A stretch of DNA of 64,000 nucleotides from Curtobacterium sp. MCBD17_013 (GTDB taxonomy: Bacteria > Actinomycetota > Actinomycetes > Actinomycetales > Microbacteriaceae). The translations under genes and the position numbers were made by a program. Below, in pieces: positions 16,791 to 23,918 of the stretch. The number at the start of each line of letters is the position of its first letter. Within the stretch, counting starts at the first letter, position 1. Where the stretch lies: the NCBI RefSeq assembly GCF_003234565.1, contig NZ_QKTU01000003.1, positions 186,001 to 250,000 of the forward strand, read 5' to 3'. The notes under the pieces are model-generated. The model ran no database searches, was not told the DNA's origin, and was given only the letters and a program-made list of their open reading frames with translations.

Positions 16791-18366
16791 GTCGTGGGCC
16801 GAGGGACCCCGGAGTGCGACGCGGGAGCGACGCCGGGAGGGACGGGCGCGGCGGGACGCGCGGCTCGAGGTCGCCGGGTTGGTCGCCGCCGTGGTGTTCG
16901 TCGTGCTCGCCTCGGTCGCCCGTGCGCTGAGCAACGGGCCGCTGTCGACGGCCGACGAGACCGCGCACCTCGACTACGCCTACGAGGTGTGGCACGGTCA
17001 CCTCCCGGTCTTCGAGCGCGGGATCCAGTTCCACCCCGCCTTCGGGGCCGTCCCGCCCGTGCAGTGGGTCTCGCAGCACCCGCCGCTGTTCTACGCGCTC
17101 CTCGCGCCCGTGGTCGGACCGCTCATCGACGGCAACCACCTCTACATCGCGGTGATCGCCGGCCGGTTCGAGGACGCGCTCATCGCGGGGACGACGGTGC
17201 TCGCGACGTGGTGGGCCGCGCGGCAGGTGCGTCCGGGGGACCGCGTCGTCGCGGTCGTGGCCGCGCTCGCCACCGCGTCGACCGGCATGCTCATCCTCGT
17301 CGGTGGCGCGATCTACAACGACCTCGTCAACGTCACGTTCTGCGCGCTCGCGATCGGGCTGGCGGCGCGGGCGTTGCGGACCGGCCTGACGACGCGGCTC
17401 GTCGTCGCCGCGGCGCTCGTCGGCGTGGGCGGCATGCTGAGTCGGCTCGTGTTCGCCGTCTTCCTCCTGGGCCTCGTCGTCGCCCTGTTCGTCGCGCCGA
17501 CCCGTGCCGTCACCGCGCGCGGGGCGTGGGGGCGCCGGGTGCTGGCGGCCGTCGTCGTCGGTGTCGTCGCCGCGCTCGGGGCGGGGTGGTTCTACCTCCG
17601 CAATCGCGCGCTCACCGGCAACGTCGCCGGCAGCCACCCGGCCTGGGCCGCGGCGCACCTCGGTCGGCACGACCGGACCGCGTCGTCCGTCGTGACCGAC
17701 AAGGGGTTCTGGGAGCAGCTGTTCGCCGTGTACCGGGCCGGCCTGCCGACGACGAGCCCGCTCACGTGGGTCCTGCTCCTCGCACCGCTCGTGCTCGCCG
17801 CGGTCGTCGGTGTCGTCGTCCTCGTCCGCACGCTGCCTGCACGCGGACGCCGCCACGGCTCCGCCGCCGCCGATGGGCAGCCGGCCGAGGTCGCCGAGGT
17901 CGCCGGGGTCGTCGGGCGGCCGCTCTGGGGTGTCCCGGCAGGGTGGTGGCTCGCGGCGATGATGGTCGCGGTCGTCGTGCTGACGGTGTTCCTCGAGGTC
18001 CGGTTCGTGATGGGCGGTGGCGCCCCGAACACGCGCTACGCGCTCCCGCTCGTCCCGGTCACCGCGATCGTCGGGGCGATCGGACTGACCGCGCTCGGGC
18101 GCATCGCGGGCACGGTCCTGACGGTGCTGTGGTCGATCTGCGCCGTCGTGGCCTACTCGAGCGCCGTCGGGCTCGTGACCCCGGTCGGCCCGGCGATCGC
18201 GCTGACCGCCACGCGTGGCGACTACGTCGTCTCGCTCGTCGTCTTCGCGTTCATGGTGGTGGCGGCCGTCGTGCTCCGCCTCCGGCGGCCGCCAGCAGTC
18301 GGCGTCGACGCGGGTTCCGAGCCCGACGTCCACGCCGACCACGGCGGACGGCCCGACGGCGCCTGA
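16777..18366 (+). CDS. Polytopic membrane protein, DUF2142/GT-C-like
   Basis: The product has 529 residues with a basic cytoplasmic N-terminus of about 35 residues and about eleven membrane segments. After the first span it has STADETAHLDYAYEV, then VSQHPPLFYALLAPV and GGAIYNDLVNVTFCALAIG. These correspond position by position to the PDEAAH, QHPPT and SSVTNDA motifs of the three DUF2142 proteins, so it is a divergent relative. GT-C enzymes use an acidic motif in this first loop to bind metal and lipid-linked donor. GTG 16777 lies inside the CgeB-like gene, so the two are coupled and probably function together. Confidence 0.78.
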   Translation: MSAAESWAEGPRSATRERRREGRARRDARLEVAGLVAAVVFVVLASVARALSNGPLSTADETAHLDYAYEVWHGHLPVFERGIQFHPAFGAVPPVQWVSQHPPLFYALLAPVVGPLIDGNHLYIAVIAGRFEDALIAGTTVLATWWAARQVRPGDRVVAVVAALATASTGMLILVGGAIYNDLVNVTFCALAIGLAARALRTGLTTRLVVAAALVGVGGMLSRLVFAVFLLGLVVALFVAPTRAVTARGAWGRRVLAAVVVGVVAALGAGWFYLRNRALTGNVAGSHPAWAAAHLGRHDRTASSVVTDKGFWEQLFAVYRAGLPTTSPLTWVLLLAPLVLAAVVGVVVLVRTLPARGRRHGSAAADGQPAEVAEVAGVVGRPLWGVPAGWWLAAMMVAVVVLTVFLEVRFVMGGGAPNTRYALPLVPVTAIVGAIGLTALGRIAGTVLTVLWSICAVVAYSSAVGLVTPVGPAIALTATRGDYVVSLVVFAFMVVAAVVLRLRRPPAVGVDAGSEPDVHADHGGRPDGA

Positions 18367-18377
18367 GCGTCGCGTCC

Positions 18378-18404
18378 GGAGTTTCCGGCGTCGCCGGAGA
18401 CTCC
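18378..18404. terminator. Long hairpin between convergent polysaccharide genes
   Basis: GGAGTTTCCGGCG pairs with CGCCGGAGACTCC across 13 positions with one G-T wobble and a minimal loop. It lies directly after the membrane gene stop and before the convergent GT2 stop. Confidence 0.75.
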
Positions 18405-18459
18405 GGCGTCTCCGGCACCTCCGCGTCGCAGCGAGGACGACCGCGTGTCAGTGCGCGTG

Positions 18460-19614
18460 TCAGTGCGCGCGGATGCGCGACCGGACCGACCGGGCCACGT
18501 CGCCCGCACGGTCGGCCATACGCACGACGCGCCGCGCCCGCATGCGCTGGAGCTCGGCCTCCCGGTGGTTCGCGAGCTGCTCGACGGCGTCGATCCGGAG
18601 TTGCTGGTGCTGCACCGTCGACTCGAGCAGCCGCACGTTCTCGCGGACGCGTCCAAGTTCGGTCTCGCGGCGGTCGACCTCGGCATCGCGCGCCGCCAAC
18701 GCGGCTCCGACCCGGCGCAGGTCGACGAACTCGTCCTCCGGGACGACCTCGTCCTCGCCGTCGGCAAGCGGCGTCCCGCGGTCGGCGAACGAGCGGACGA
18801 GGGAGTCGTCCCGGGTGAACGGCCCCGCTTCGGCTTCCGCCTCGGTGACGTGGCGGAGCGCGTAGTAGTGGAGCAGGACGCCCTCCTGGAGGCGCCGGTA
18901 GTCACGCATCCCGTGGTGGTTCGGGCTCGGGTTGAGGTCGGGGTTCGCCTCGTACGCGCGACCGGCGATCTCGACGCGGTGCTCGTACTGCCCCCACGAT
19001 CGCCAGGGGAAGTGCAGGACCTCGAGCGCGAGGTCCTCGGCGGGGGCCTCGCCCGCGGGGATGGTCACGAGGTGGTTGCCCTGGACGACGGCGACGTCCG
19101 GGTGTCCGACGTGGATCGCGTTCCCGGACGGCTGCGAGATGAGGCCCGCTGCGTGCAGTTCGGACGCGGAGCGTTCGTCGCGCCACAGGAGCCGCGACAG
19201 ACCGGCGCCGTGCCGAGCGAGGGGACCGACCATGTTGACGACGGGGACGACGAACGCGTTCACCGCGGGGTCGAGCCGTTCGAACACCTCGTGGAGCGTC
19301 AGGCTGCGGTCCTTGGCGAACAGGAACTCGTCGGCGTCCGCGTTGACGACCCAGTCGGCACCGTGCAGCGTGTGCGCCTCGCGGGCCATCCGTGTCACGG
19401 TCTCGCTCTGCTGCTTCCGGTGCACCGGGTCGTGTCGCAGGTCGACCTCGGCGACGCCGGACGCCGCGAACGCCTCGAGGGCCTCGCGGGTGCCGTCGAC
19501 CGATCCGTTGTCGGTGATGACGAAGACGTCCACGCCCTGTGCGAGGTGGTGGTCCAACCACGGTCGGATGACGTCCGCTTCGTCGCGGACCATGAGCGTG
19601 ACTGCGAGTTTCAT
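18460..19614 (-). CDS. GT2-type glycosyltransferase (Glyco_tranf_2_4) with C-terminal coiled coil
   Basis: The 384-residue protein starts MKLAVTLMVRDEADVIRPW. It continues with VFVITDNGSVDGTREAL and WVVNADADEFLF, where the Asp-x-Asp is the nucleotide-sugar metal site; LKVLHFPWRSWGQYEHR-like sequence follows. The C-terminal 90 residues are a heptad-rich, charged helix (REAELQRMRARRVVRMADR is part of it), suggesting oligomerisation or tethering to another protein. It probably starts the downstream end of the minus-strand export operon: wzm, wzt, GT4 and GT2 (23850 to 19663) read towards it, with a 48-base gap. The donor sugar is unknown. Confidence 0.86.
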   Translation of the reverse strand: MKLAVTLMVRDEADVIRPWLDHHLAQGVDVFVITDNGSVDGTREALEAFAASGVAEVDLRHDPVHRKQQSETVTRMAREAHTLHGADWVVNADADEFLFAKDRSLTLHEVFERLDPAVNAFVVPVVNMVGPLARHGAGLSRLLWRDERSASELHAAGLISQPSGNAIHVGHPDVAVVQGNHLVTIPAGEAPAEDLALEVLHFPWRSWGQYEHRVEIAGRAYEANPDLNPSPNHHGMRDYRRLQEGVLLHYYALRHVTEAEAEAGPFTRDDSLVRSFADRGTPLADGEDEVVPEDEFVDLRRVGAALAARDAEVDRRETELGRVRENVRLLESTVQHQQLRIDAVEQLANHREAELQRMRARRVVRMADRAGDVARSVRSRIRAH

Positions 19615-19662
19615 CGGTGGAGTCCCGGGGAGGTGTCGGGTCGGCCTGGGAGGCCGACGTGG

Positions 19663-20529
19663 TCAGATGGTCGAACCGTGCATCCTGCTGCGGACACCCA
19701 GGGCGAGCCTGAGCGCGACGCGCAGCGGCCACAGGTACCACCCGTGGTACTTCGAGGCGAGGAACCGGTACGCGCTCGCGTGGTGTGCGCGGCGCATCCG
19801 CTCGGACACGCCACGGGTGGAGTGCGCCCCGACGTGCGTGACGCGAGCCGCCGGCTCGTACACGTTCCGGAAGCCGGCTCTGGAGAGCCGGTAGCCGAGG
19901 TCGACGTCCTCGAAGTACATGAAGTAGCGCTCGTCGAACCCGCCGATGCGCTCGAAGGCGCTGCGGCGCACGAGCAGGCACGCCCCCGACAACCAGCCGG
20001 CGTCGCGTCGTCGGGCGCCGTCGCGGTCGCTGTGGTACCGGGCGGTCCACGGGTTCCGGGGCCAGACGTTGGCGAACAGCGCGTGGCCGAGCCCGTTCCG
20101 GAGCGACGGGACGGCGCGCGCCGACGGGTAGACGGTCCCGTCCAGTTCGACGATCGCCGGGCCGACGGCGCCGATGTCCGCTCGTTCCGAGCCGGTCGCG
20201 AGGAGGCGGTCGACGGAGCCGGGCGCGAGGACGACGTCCGGGTTCGACACGAGCACCCAGTCGACGTCCGGGGGGAGCGCGGCCACGGCGCGGTTCACCG
20301 CACTGCCGTACCCGGCGTTGGTGCCGAGTTCCAGGAACACGGCACCGCTCGCCTCCGTCGCCGCGCGGAGCCCGGCCAGGTCGTCGGACCGGTTGTCCGC
20401 GACGACGACCGGGACCCGGCCGGAGCACGACGCACCGGTCGAGGCGAGGAAGTCGGTCAGGTAGCGGCCGGAGTTGTAGCTGACGGTCACGATCCCGACG
20501 TGGGCCGTGCGTCGTTCGGTCGTCGTCAT
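19663..20529 (-). CDS. GT2 glycosyltransferase, rhamnosyltransferase (WbbL)-like
   Basis: The 288-residue cytosolic protein has VGIVTVSYNSGRYLTDFL, VVVADNRSDD, LGTNAGYGSAVNRA and VLVSNPDVVL (the Asp region at the metal site), then GGFDERYFMYFEDVDLGYR. This last motif is characteristic of WbbL-type rhamnosyltransferases, which use dTDP-rhamnose. The rfb genes in the same window make that donor, so rhamnosyl transfer is likely but not proven. ATG 20529 overlaps the upstream GT4 stop by four bases. The C-terminus is basic and ends with an amphipathic region that may touch the membrane. Confidence 0.88.
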   Translation of the reverse strand: MTTTERRTAHVGIVTVSYNSGRYLTDFLASTGASCSGRVPVVVADNRSDDLAGLRAATEASGAVFLELGTNAGYGSAVNRAVAALPPDVDWVLVSNPDVVLAPGSVDRLLATGSERADIGAVGPAIVELDGTVYPSARAVPSLRNGLGHALFANVWPRNPWTARYHSDRDGARRRDAGWLSGACLLVRRSAFERIGGFDERYFMYFEDVDLGYRLSRAGFRNVYEPAARVTHVGAHSTRGVSERMRRAHHASAYRFLASKYHGWYLWPLRVALRLALGVRSRMHGSTI

Positions 20530-21641
20530 GCCGCGTAGACCTCCTCGTGCACGCGAGCGCACGCGCGCCAGGTGAAGGTCTGCGCACGCTGTCGGCCGTC
20601 GGTGGCGAGGGTGGAGCGCAGCGCCGGGTCGGCGAGCAGGCCCGCGAGACCCGCGGCGATCGCGTCCGCCGTGGGCTCCACGTACGCGACGGCGTCGCCT
20701 CCGACCTCCGGGATCGCCAGACGGCGCGTCGTCAGGACGGCGGCACCGCACGCCATGGCCTCGAGGACCGGGAGTCCGAAGCCCTCGCCGGTGCTCGGGT
20801 ACGCCACGACGGTCGCGCCGCCGAGGAACGCGGCGAGATGGTCGTTGGGCAGGAAACCGAGGTGACGGAGGCGGGCGCCGGGCTGGTTCCCCGCGCGTTC
20901 GAGCAGGTCCCGAGCCGTCGGGTCCCAACCCAGGCCGCCGGAGACGACGAGCGGGGGAGCGTCCGGGAGTTCGGCGTGTGCGGCGACGAGGGCGGCGACC
21001 TGCTTCCGGGGCTCGACGGTCCCGAGGAACGCGACCCAGCCCTCGCGGGGGTCGAGGTCGTGCTCGGCCGCGAACGAGCGCACGGCCTCCGGGGTCGGCT
21101 CGTGGAACACCGCAGGGTCGACGCCGAGGTGCGCGACGACGTTGGGGACCGCGGTGTGGGGCAGGAAGCGGGCGATCTCCGCGGCCGTCGCGGCGCTCGG
21201 CGTGACCGTGGCCCGCGCGTGACGGCGGGCGAGTCGGGTCCACAGCCGGAAGAACCGGCGCTTCAGGGCCCCGTGTGCGTCGGGGTCGCTGAAGAAGGTC
21301 GCGTCGTGCAGCGTGACGACGGACCTGCGGCCAGCGGCGAGGGGGAACGTGTAGTGGGGACAGTGCAGCACCCGTGCCCGCGCCCGCAGGGCCAGGAGCG
21401 GCAGCCCGACCTGTTCCCAGAGCAGTCGGACCGGACGACGCGCCACGGCGGCGGGCGCGACCGCGTAGCGGTGCGACGGCGCCACCGATCGGAGCCACGA
21501 CAGGTCGTCGGGCTTCACGACGACACCCACCGCCACGCCGTCCTCGGCCAGGCCGCGCAACAGGCCCACGATGTAGCGCGCCACGCCTCCGCGGTTCGGC
21601 GGGAGACTGGTCGCGTCGACGAGGACCGGGAGGTCGACCAC
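20526..21641 (-). CDS. GT4-type glycosyltransferase (group 1)
   Basis: The 371-residue GT-B enzyme starts MVDLPVLVDATSLPPNRGGVARYIVGL. Its donor half has VAFLGTVEPRKQVAALV and the E-x7-E signature in STGEGFGLPVLEAMACGAAV. The open frame continues upstream in antisense to the ABC gene, so the true start must be near the ABC stop. GTG 21641 lies two bases after the wzt TGA and fits the family N-terminus, which implies translational coupling. It overlaps the next GT2 by four bases. Mannosyl or rhamnosyl transfer is the usual activity of close relatives; the substrate is not determined here. Confidence 0.88.
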   Translation of the reverse strand: MVDLPVLVDATSLPPNRGGVARYIVGLLRGLAEDGVAVGVVVKPDDLSWLRSVAPSHRYAVAPAAVARRPVRLLWEQVGLPLLALRARARVLHCPHYTFPLAAGRRSVVTLHDATFFSDPDAHGALKRRFFRLWTRLARRHARATVTPSAATAAEIARFLPHTAVPNVVAHLGVDPAVFHEPTPEAVRSFAAEHDLDPREGWVAFLGTVEPRKQVAALVAAHAELPDAPPLVVSGGLGWDPTARDLLERAGNQPGARLRHLGFLPNDHLAAFLGGATVVAYPSTGEGFGLPVLEAMACGAAVLTTRRLAIPEVGGDAVAYVEPTADAIAAGLAGLLADPALRSTLATDGRQRAQTFTWRACARVHEEVYAA

Positions 21642-21643
21642 CG

Positions 21644-22888
21644 TCAGGCGGGGATCTCGCGTGCGACGGTCGACACCCGCGTCATCCCGGCGTGACGGTC
21701 GTCGTCGGCCATGACGAACCGGGCCGCCTCGCGCAGGATCGCGATGTGCTCCCCGGTCTTCTTGGCGAGGAAGCAGTGGATGAAGTACGGGCCACCACCG
21801 AACTGGATGTCCCGGAGCCGGTACTCCACGATGGTCCGACCGTGCAACGGCTGGTGGGTGAAGCCGATCTTGCGGCTGTCCGTTCCGTACACGAGGTGGC
21901 CGTGCTGGTTCTCGATCTTGAACCCCGAGTTCCACTCCTCCAGCGGCGACGTGTGGGACACGGTCATCCGGATGACGAGGTCGTCGCCCGGCTGGAGTTC
22001 CTCGCCCGGCGCGCGGCCCGGCGCGGCGATCTCGACGCGCTCGACCTTGCCGGGCGTCGCTTCCTCGCCCGCGGCCTCGGCCTCGGCGACGCGGCGACCC
22101 TCGAGGATCTCGCGGAAGTTCTTGACGGCGTGCCGCGCGGACCCCTGGAACTTGACCTCGCCGTGGTGCAGGACGACGGCGTGGTCGCAGAGCTCCTGGA
22201 CCTGTCCGAGGGAGTGGCTGACGAGGATGATCGTCCGACCCTGCTGCTGGAACTCGCGGATCTTGTCGAGGCACTTCTTCTGGAACTGCTCGTCGCCCAC
22301 GGCCAGGACCTCGTCGACGAGGAGGACGTCCGGGTCGGTGTGGATCGCGACGGCGAACGCGAGCCGGACGTACATGCCCGAGCTGTAGAACTTGACCTGC
22401 GTGTCGATGAACTCGCCGATGCCGCTGAACCGGAGGATGTCGTCGAACTTCTCCTCGGCTTCCTCTTGTGTGAGACCGAGGATCGCGGCGTTGAGGAACA
22501 CGTTCTCGCGGCCGGTGAGGTCCGGGTGGAAGCCCGCACCGAGTTCGATGAGCGCAGCGAGGCGCCCGCGCCGAGCGACCGACCCCGTGCTGGGCTCGAG
22601 GATGCCGCCGATCACCTTGAGCAGGGTCGACTTGCCCGATCCGTTCGGCCCGAGCAGTCCGATCGTCGTCCCGGCCGGGATGTCGAGGTTGACGTCCTTG
22701 AGGGCCCAGAAGTCCTCGCTGTGTCGGCGCCCGGCGCGACCGAGCGTGACGATCCGTTCCTTGAGGGAGTTGTCCTTCCGGATGACGAAGCGCTTCGAGA
22801 CGTTCCGGATGCTGACGACGGTCGGGGCGTCCTCGAACACGGCGTCCTCGGTCTCGCTCGGGGCGATGAGGTCGTTGTCGATCGACAT
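21644..22888 (-). CDS. wzt: Polysaccharide ABC exporter ATP-binding protein (Wzt-like)
   Basis: The 414-residue protein combines an ABC ATPase and a C-terminal beta-sandwich. Walker A is GPNGSGKS (residues 80-87), the signature is YSSGM (168-172), Walker B is DVLLVDE (187-193) and the switch is in VSHSLGQV. From about residue 265 to the end is a Wzt-type carbohydrate-binding domain (DDLVIRMTVSHTS to FLAKKTGEHIAI), which in Wzt binds the modified end of the exported chain and sets specificity. It lies 26 bases downstream of the permease gene, with AAAGG six bases before the ATG, and a GT4 gene follows after two bases. Its role is export of the completed polysaccharide to the outer face. Confidence 0.93.
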   Translation of the reverse strand: MSIDNDLIAPSETEDAVFEDAPTVVSIRNVSKRFVIRKDNSLKERIVTLGRAGRRHSEDFWALKDVNLDIPAGTTIGLLGPNGSGKSTLLKVIGGILEPSTGSVARRGRLAALIELGAGFHPDLTGRENVFLNAAILGLTQEEAEEKFDDILRFSGIGEFIDTQVKFYSSGMYVRLAFAVAIHTDPDVLLVDEVLAVGDEQFQKKCLDKIREFQQQGRTIILVSHSLGQVQELCDHAVVLHHGEVKFQGSARHAVKNFREILEGRRVAEAEAAGEEATPGKVERVEIAAPGRAPGEELQPGDDLVIRMTVSHTSPLEEWNSGFKIENQHGHLVYGTDSRKIGFTHQPLHGRTIVEYRLRDIQFGGGPYFIHCFLAKKTGEHIAILREAARFVMADDDRHAGMTRVSTVAREIPA

Positions 22889-22914
22889 GTGATGCCTTTC
22901 TCGGTCCCGAGGAC

Positions 22915-23850
22915 TCAGATCTCCTGTGCGAAGTTCCCCTGCAGTCGGGCGAACGCCCGCTGGCAGAAGAAGAGCGCGACGAGTCCCACGACACCGGCGA
23001 TCACCAGGCGGAGGAGCATGTGGTCCGGGTACTGCTCGGGACCGCCGGCGGTCCAGAAGGCGCGGTGGAAGCCGAGGATGGCGAGCGTGACGGGGTTGTT
23101 CTCGTAGATCGGCAGGATCCAGCTGATCCCCGCGGCGATCGCCCGGTCGTGCACCATCTGCCACGAGTAGACGATCGGGGACGCCCACATGAAGAGCATC
23201 ATCAGGACCTCGACCAGGTAGGCCATGTCCCGCAGGTACACGTTGAGTGCCGAGAACAGCAGGCCGATGGCGGTGGCCCAGATCAGGATCACGAGCGTGG
23301 CGGGGAAGAAGAACAGGATCCCCTCGTTCATCGGGAAGGACCGGAACGCGGCCGTCGCGATGAGCAGGATCACCATCTGGATCCCGAAGTTGAACAGCGC
23401 GCCGCCCACCGCGGAGAGCGGGTAGATCTCGCGCGGGACGTAGACCTTCTTGAGGAGGCCCGCGTTCGCGACGACGGAGCCGGTCGCGCCGGACACGATC
23501 TCGCTGAACAGCCCGTACAGGGTCAGCCCGGCGAACACGTAGATGGCGAACTCGGGGATCGCCCGGGACGAGCCAAGGATCTTGCCGAGGATCAGCCAGT
23601 AGATCCCCAGCTGGACGAGCGGCCGGATGAGTGACCAGGCGAACCCGAGTGCACTGTCCTTGTAGCGGGACTTCAGGTCGCGGCGGATCAGGAGGTCCAG
23701 GAGCTGGCGCTGACCGTGGATCTCGCGCACCGACCCCCAGGTACCCCCGGCGGTCCGGCCCGCGGGCACCAGCTGCTCCGTGCGGAGACGGGCGAACCGG
23801 TCGGCGACGGTCCGGTCGGCGACGGTCCGGTCGGCGATGGTCGTGCTCAT
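22915..23850 (-). CDS. wzm: Polysaccharide ABC exporter permease (Wzm-like)
   Basis: The 311-residue protein is the ABC-2 type permease partner of the next gene. After a hydrophilic N-terminus come HGQRQLLDLLIRRDLKSRYKDS and SALGFAWSLIRPLVQLGIYW, the family signature, followed by six membrane segments. The N-terminal 20 residues contain three copies of a TVADR-type pentapeptide encoded by a perfect 15-base tandem repeat. KKVYVPREIYPLSAV is also typical of Wzm/TagG proteins. A TATAGT -10 is seen about 33 bases upstream. Together with Wzt it would export an undecaprenyl-linked polysaccharide or teichoic-acid-like polymer. Confidence 0.93.
   Translation of the reverse strand: MSTTIADRTVADRTVADRFARLRTEQLVPAGRTAGGTWGSVREIHGQRQLLDLLIRRDLKSRYKDSALGFAWSLIRPLVQLGIYWLILGKILGSSRAIPEFAIYVFAGLTLYGLFSEIVSGATGSVVANAGLLKKVYVPREIYPLSAVGGALFNFGIQMVILLIATAAFRSFPMNEGILFFFPATLVILIWATAIGLLFSALNVYLRDMAYLVEVLMMLFMWASPIVYSWQMVHDRAIAAGISWILPIYENNPVTLAILGFHRAFWTAGGPEQYPDHMLLRLVIAGVVGLVALFFCQRAFARLQGNFAQEI
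23797..23841. repeat. Three 15-base in-frame tandem repeats in wzm
   Basis: Three copies of CCGGTCGGCGACGGT differ at one base in the last copy. They encode five-residue repeats near the Wzm N-terminus, so copy-number changes would keep the frame. Confidence 0.85.
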
Positions 23851-23879
23851 GTGTACCTCACTCGTCGGACGAACAGGAA

Positions 23880-23885
23880 ACTATA
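23880..23885 (-). promoter_or_regulatory. -10 element TATAGT of the wzm-wzt operon
   Basis: TATAGT on the minus strand is the most consensus-like -10 in the polysaccharide region, about 30 bases before the wzm ATG. No clear -35 is visible. Confidence 0.5.
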
Positions 23886-23918
23886 CCTCGCGCCGATCCG
23901 GCCGGCACCGCCACGCAC

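Noticed and set aside
14433-16934. 833-codon minus-strand open frame over the CgeB-like gene
   Set aside because: It is low-complexity Arg/Gly/Asp sequence without domains and antisense to a gene with clear motifs; long stop-free shadows are normal at this GC content.
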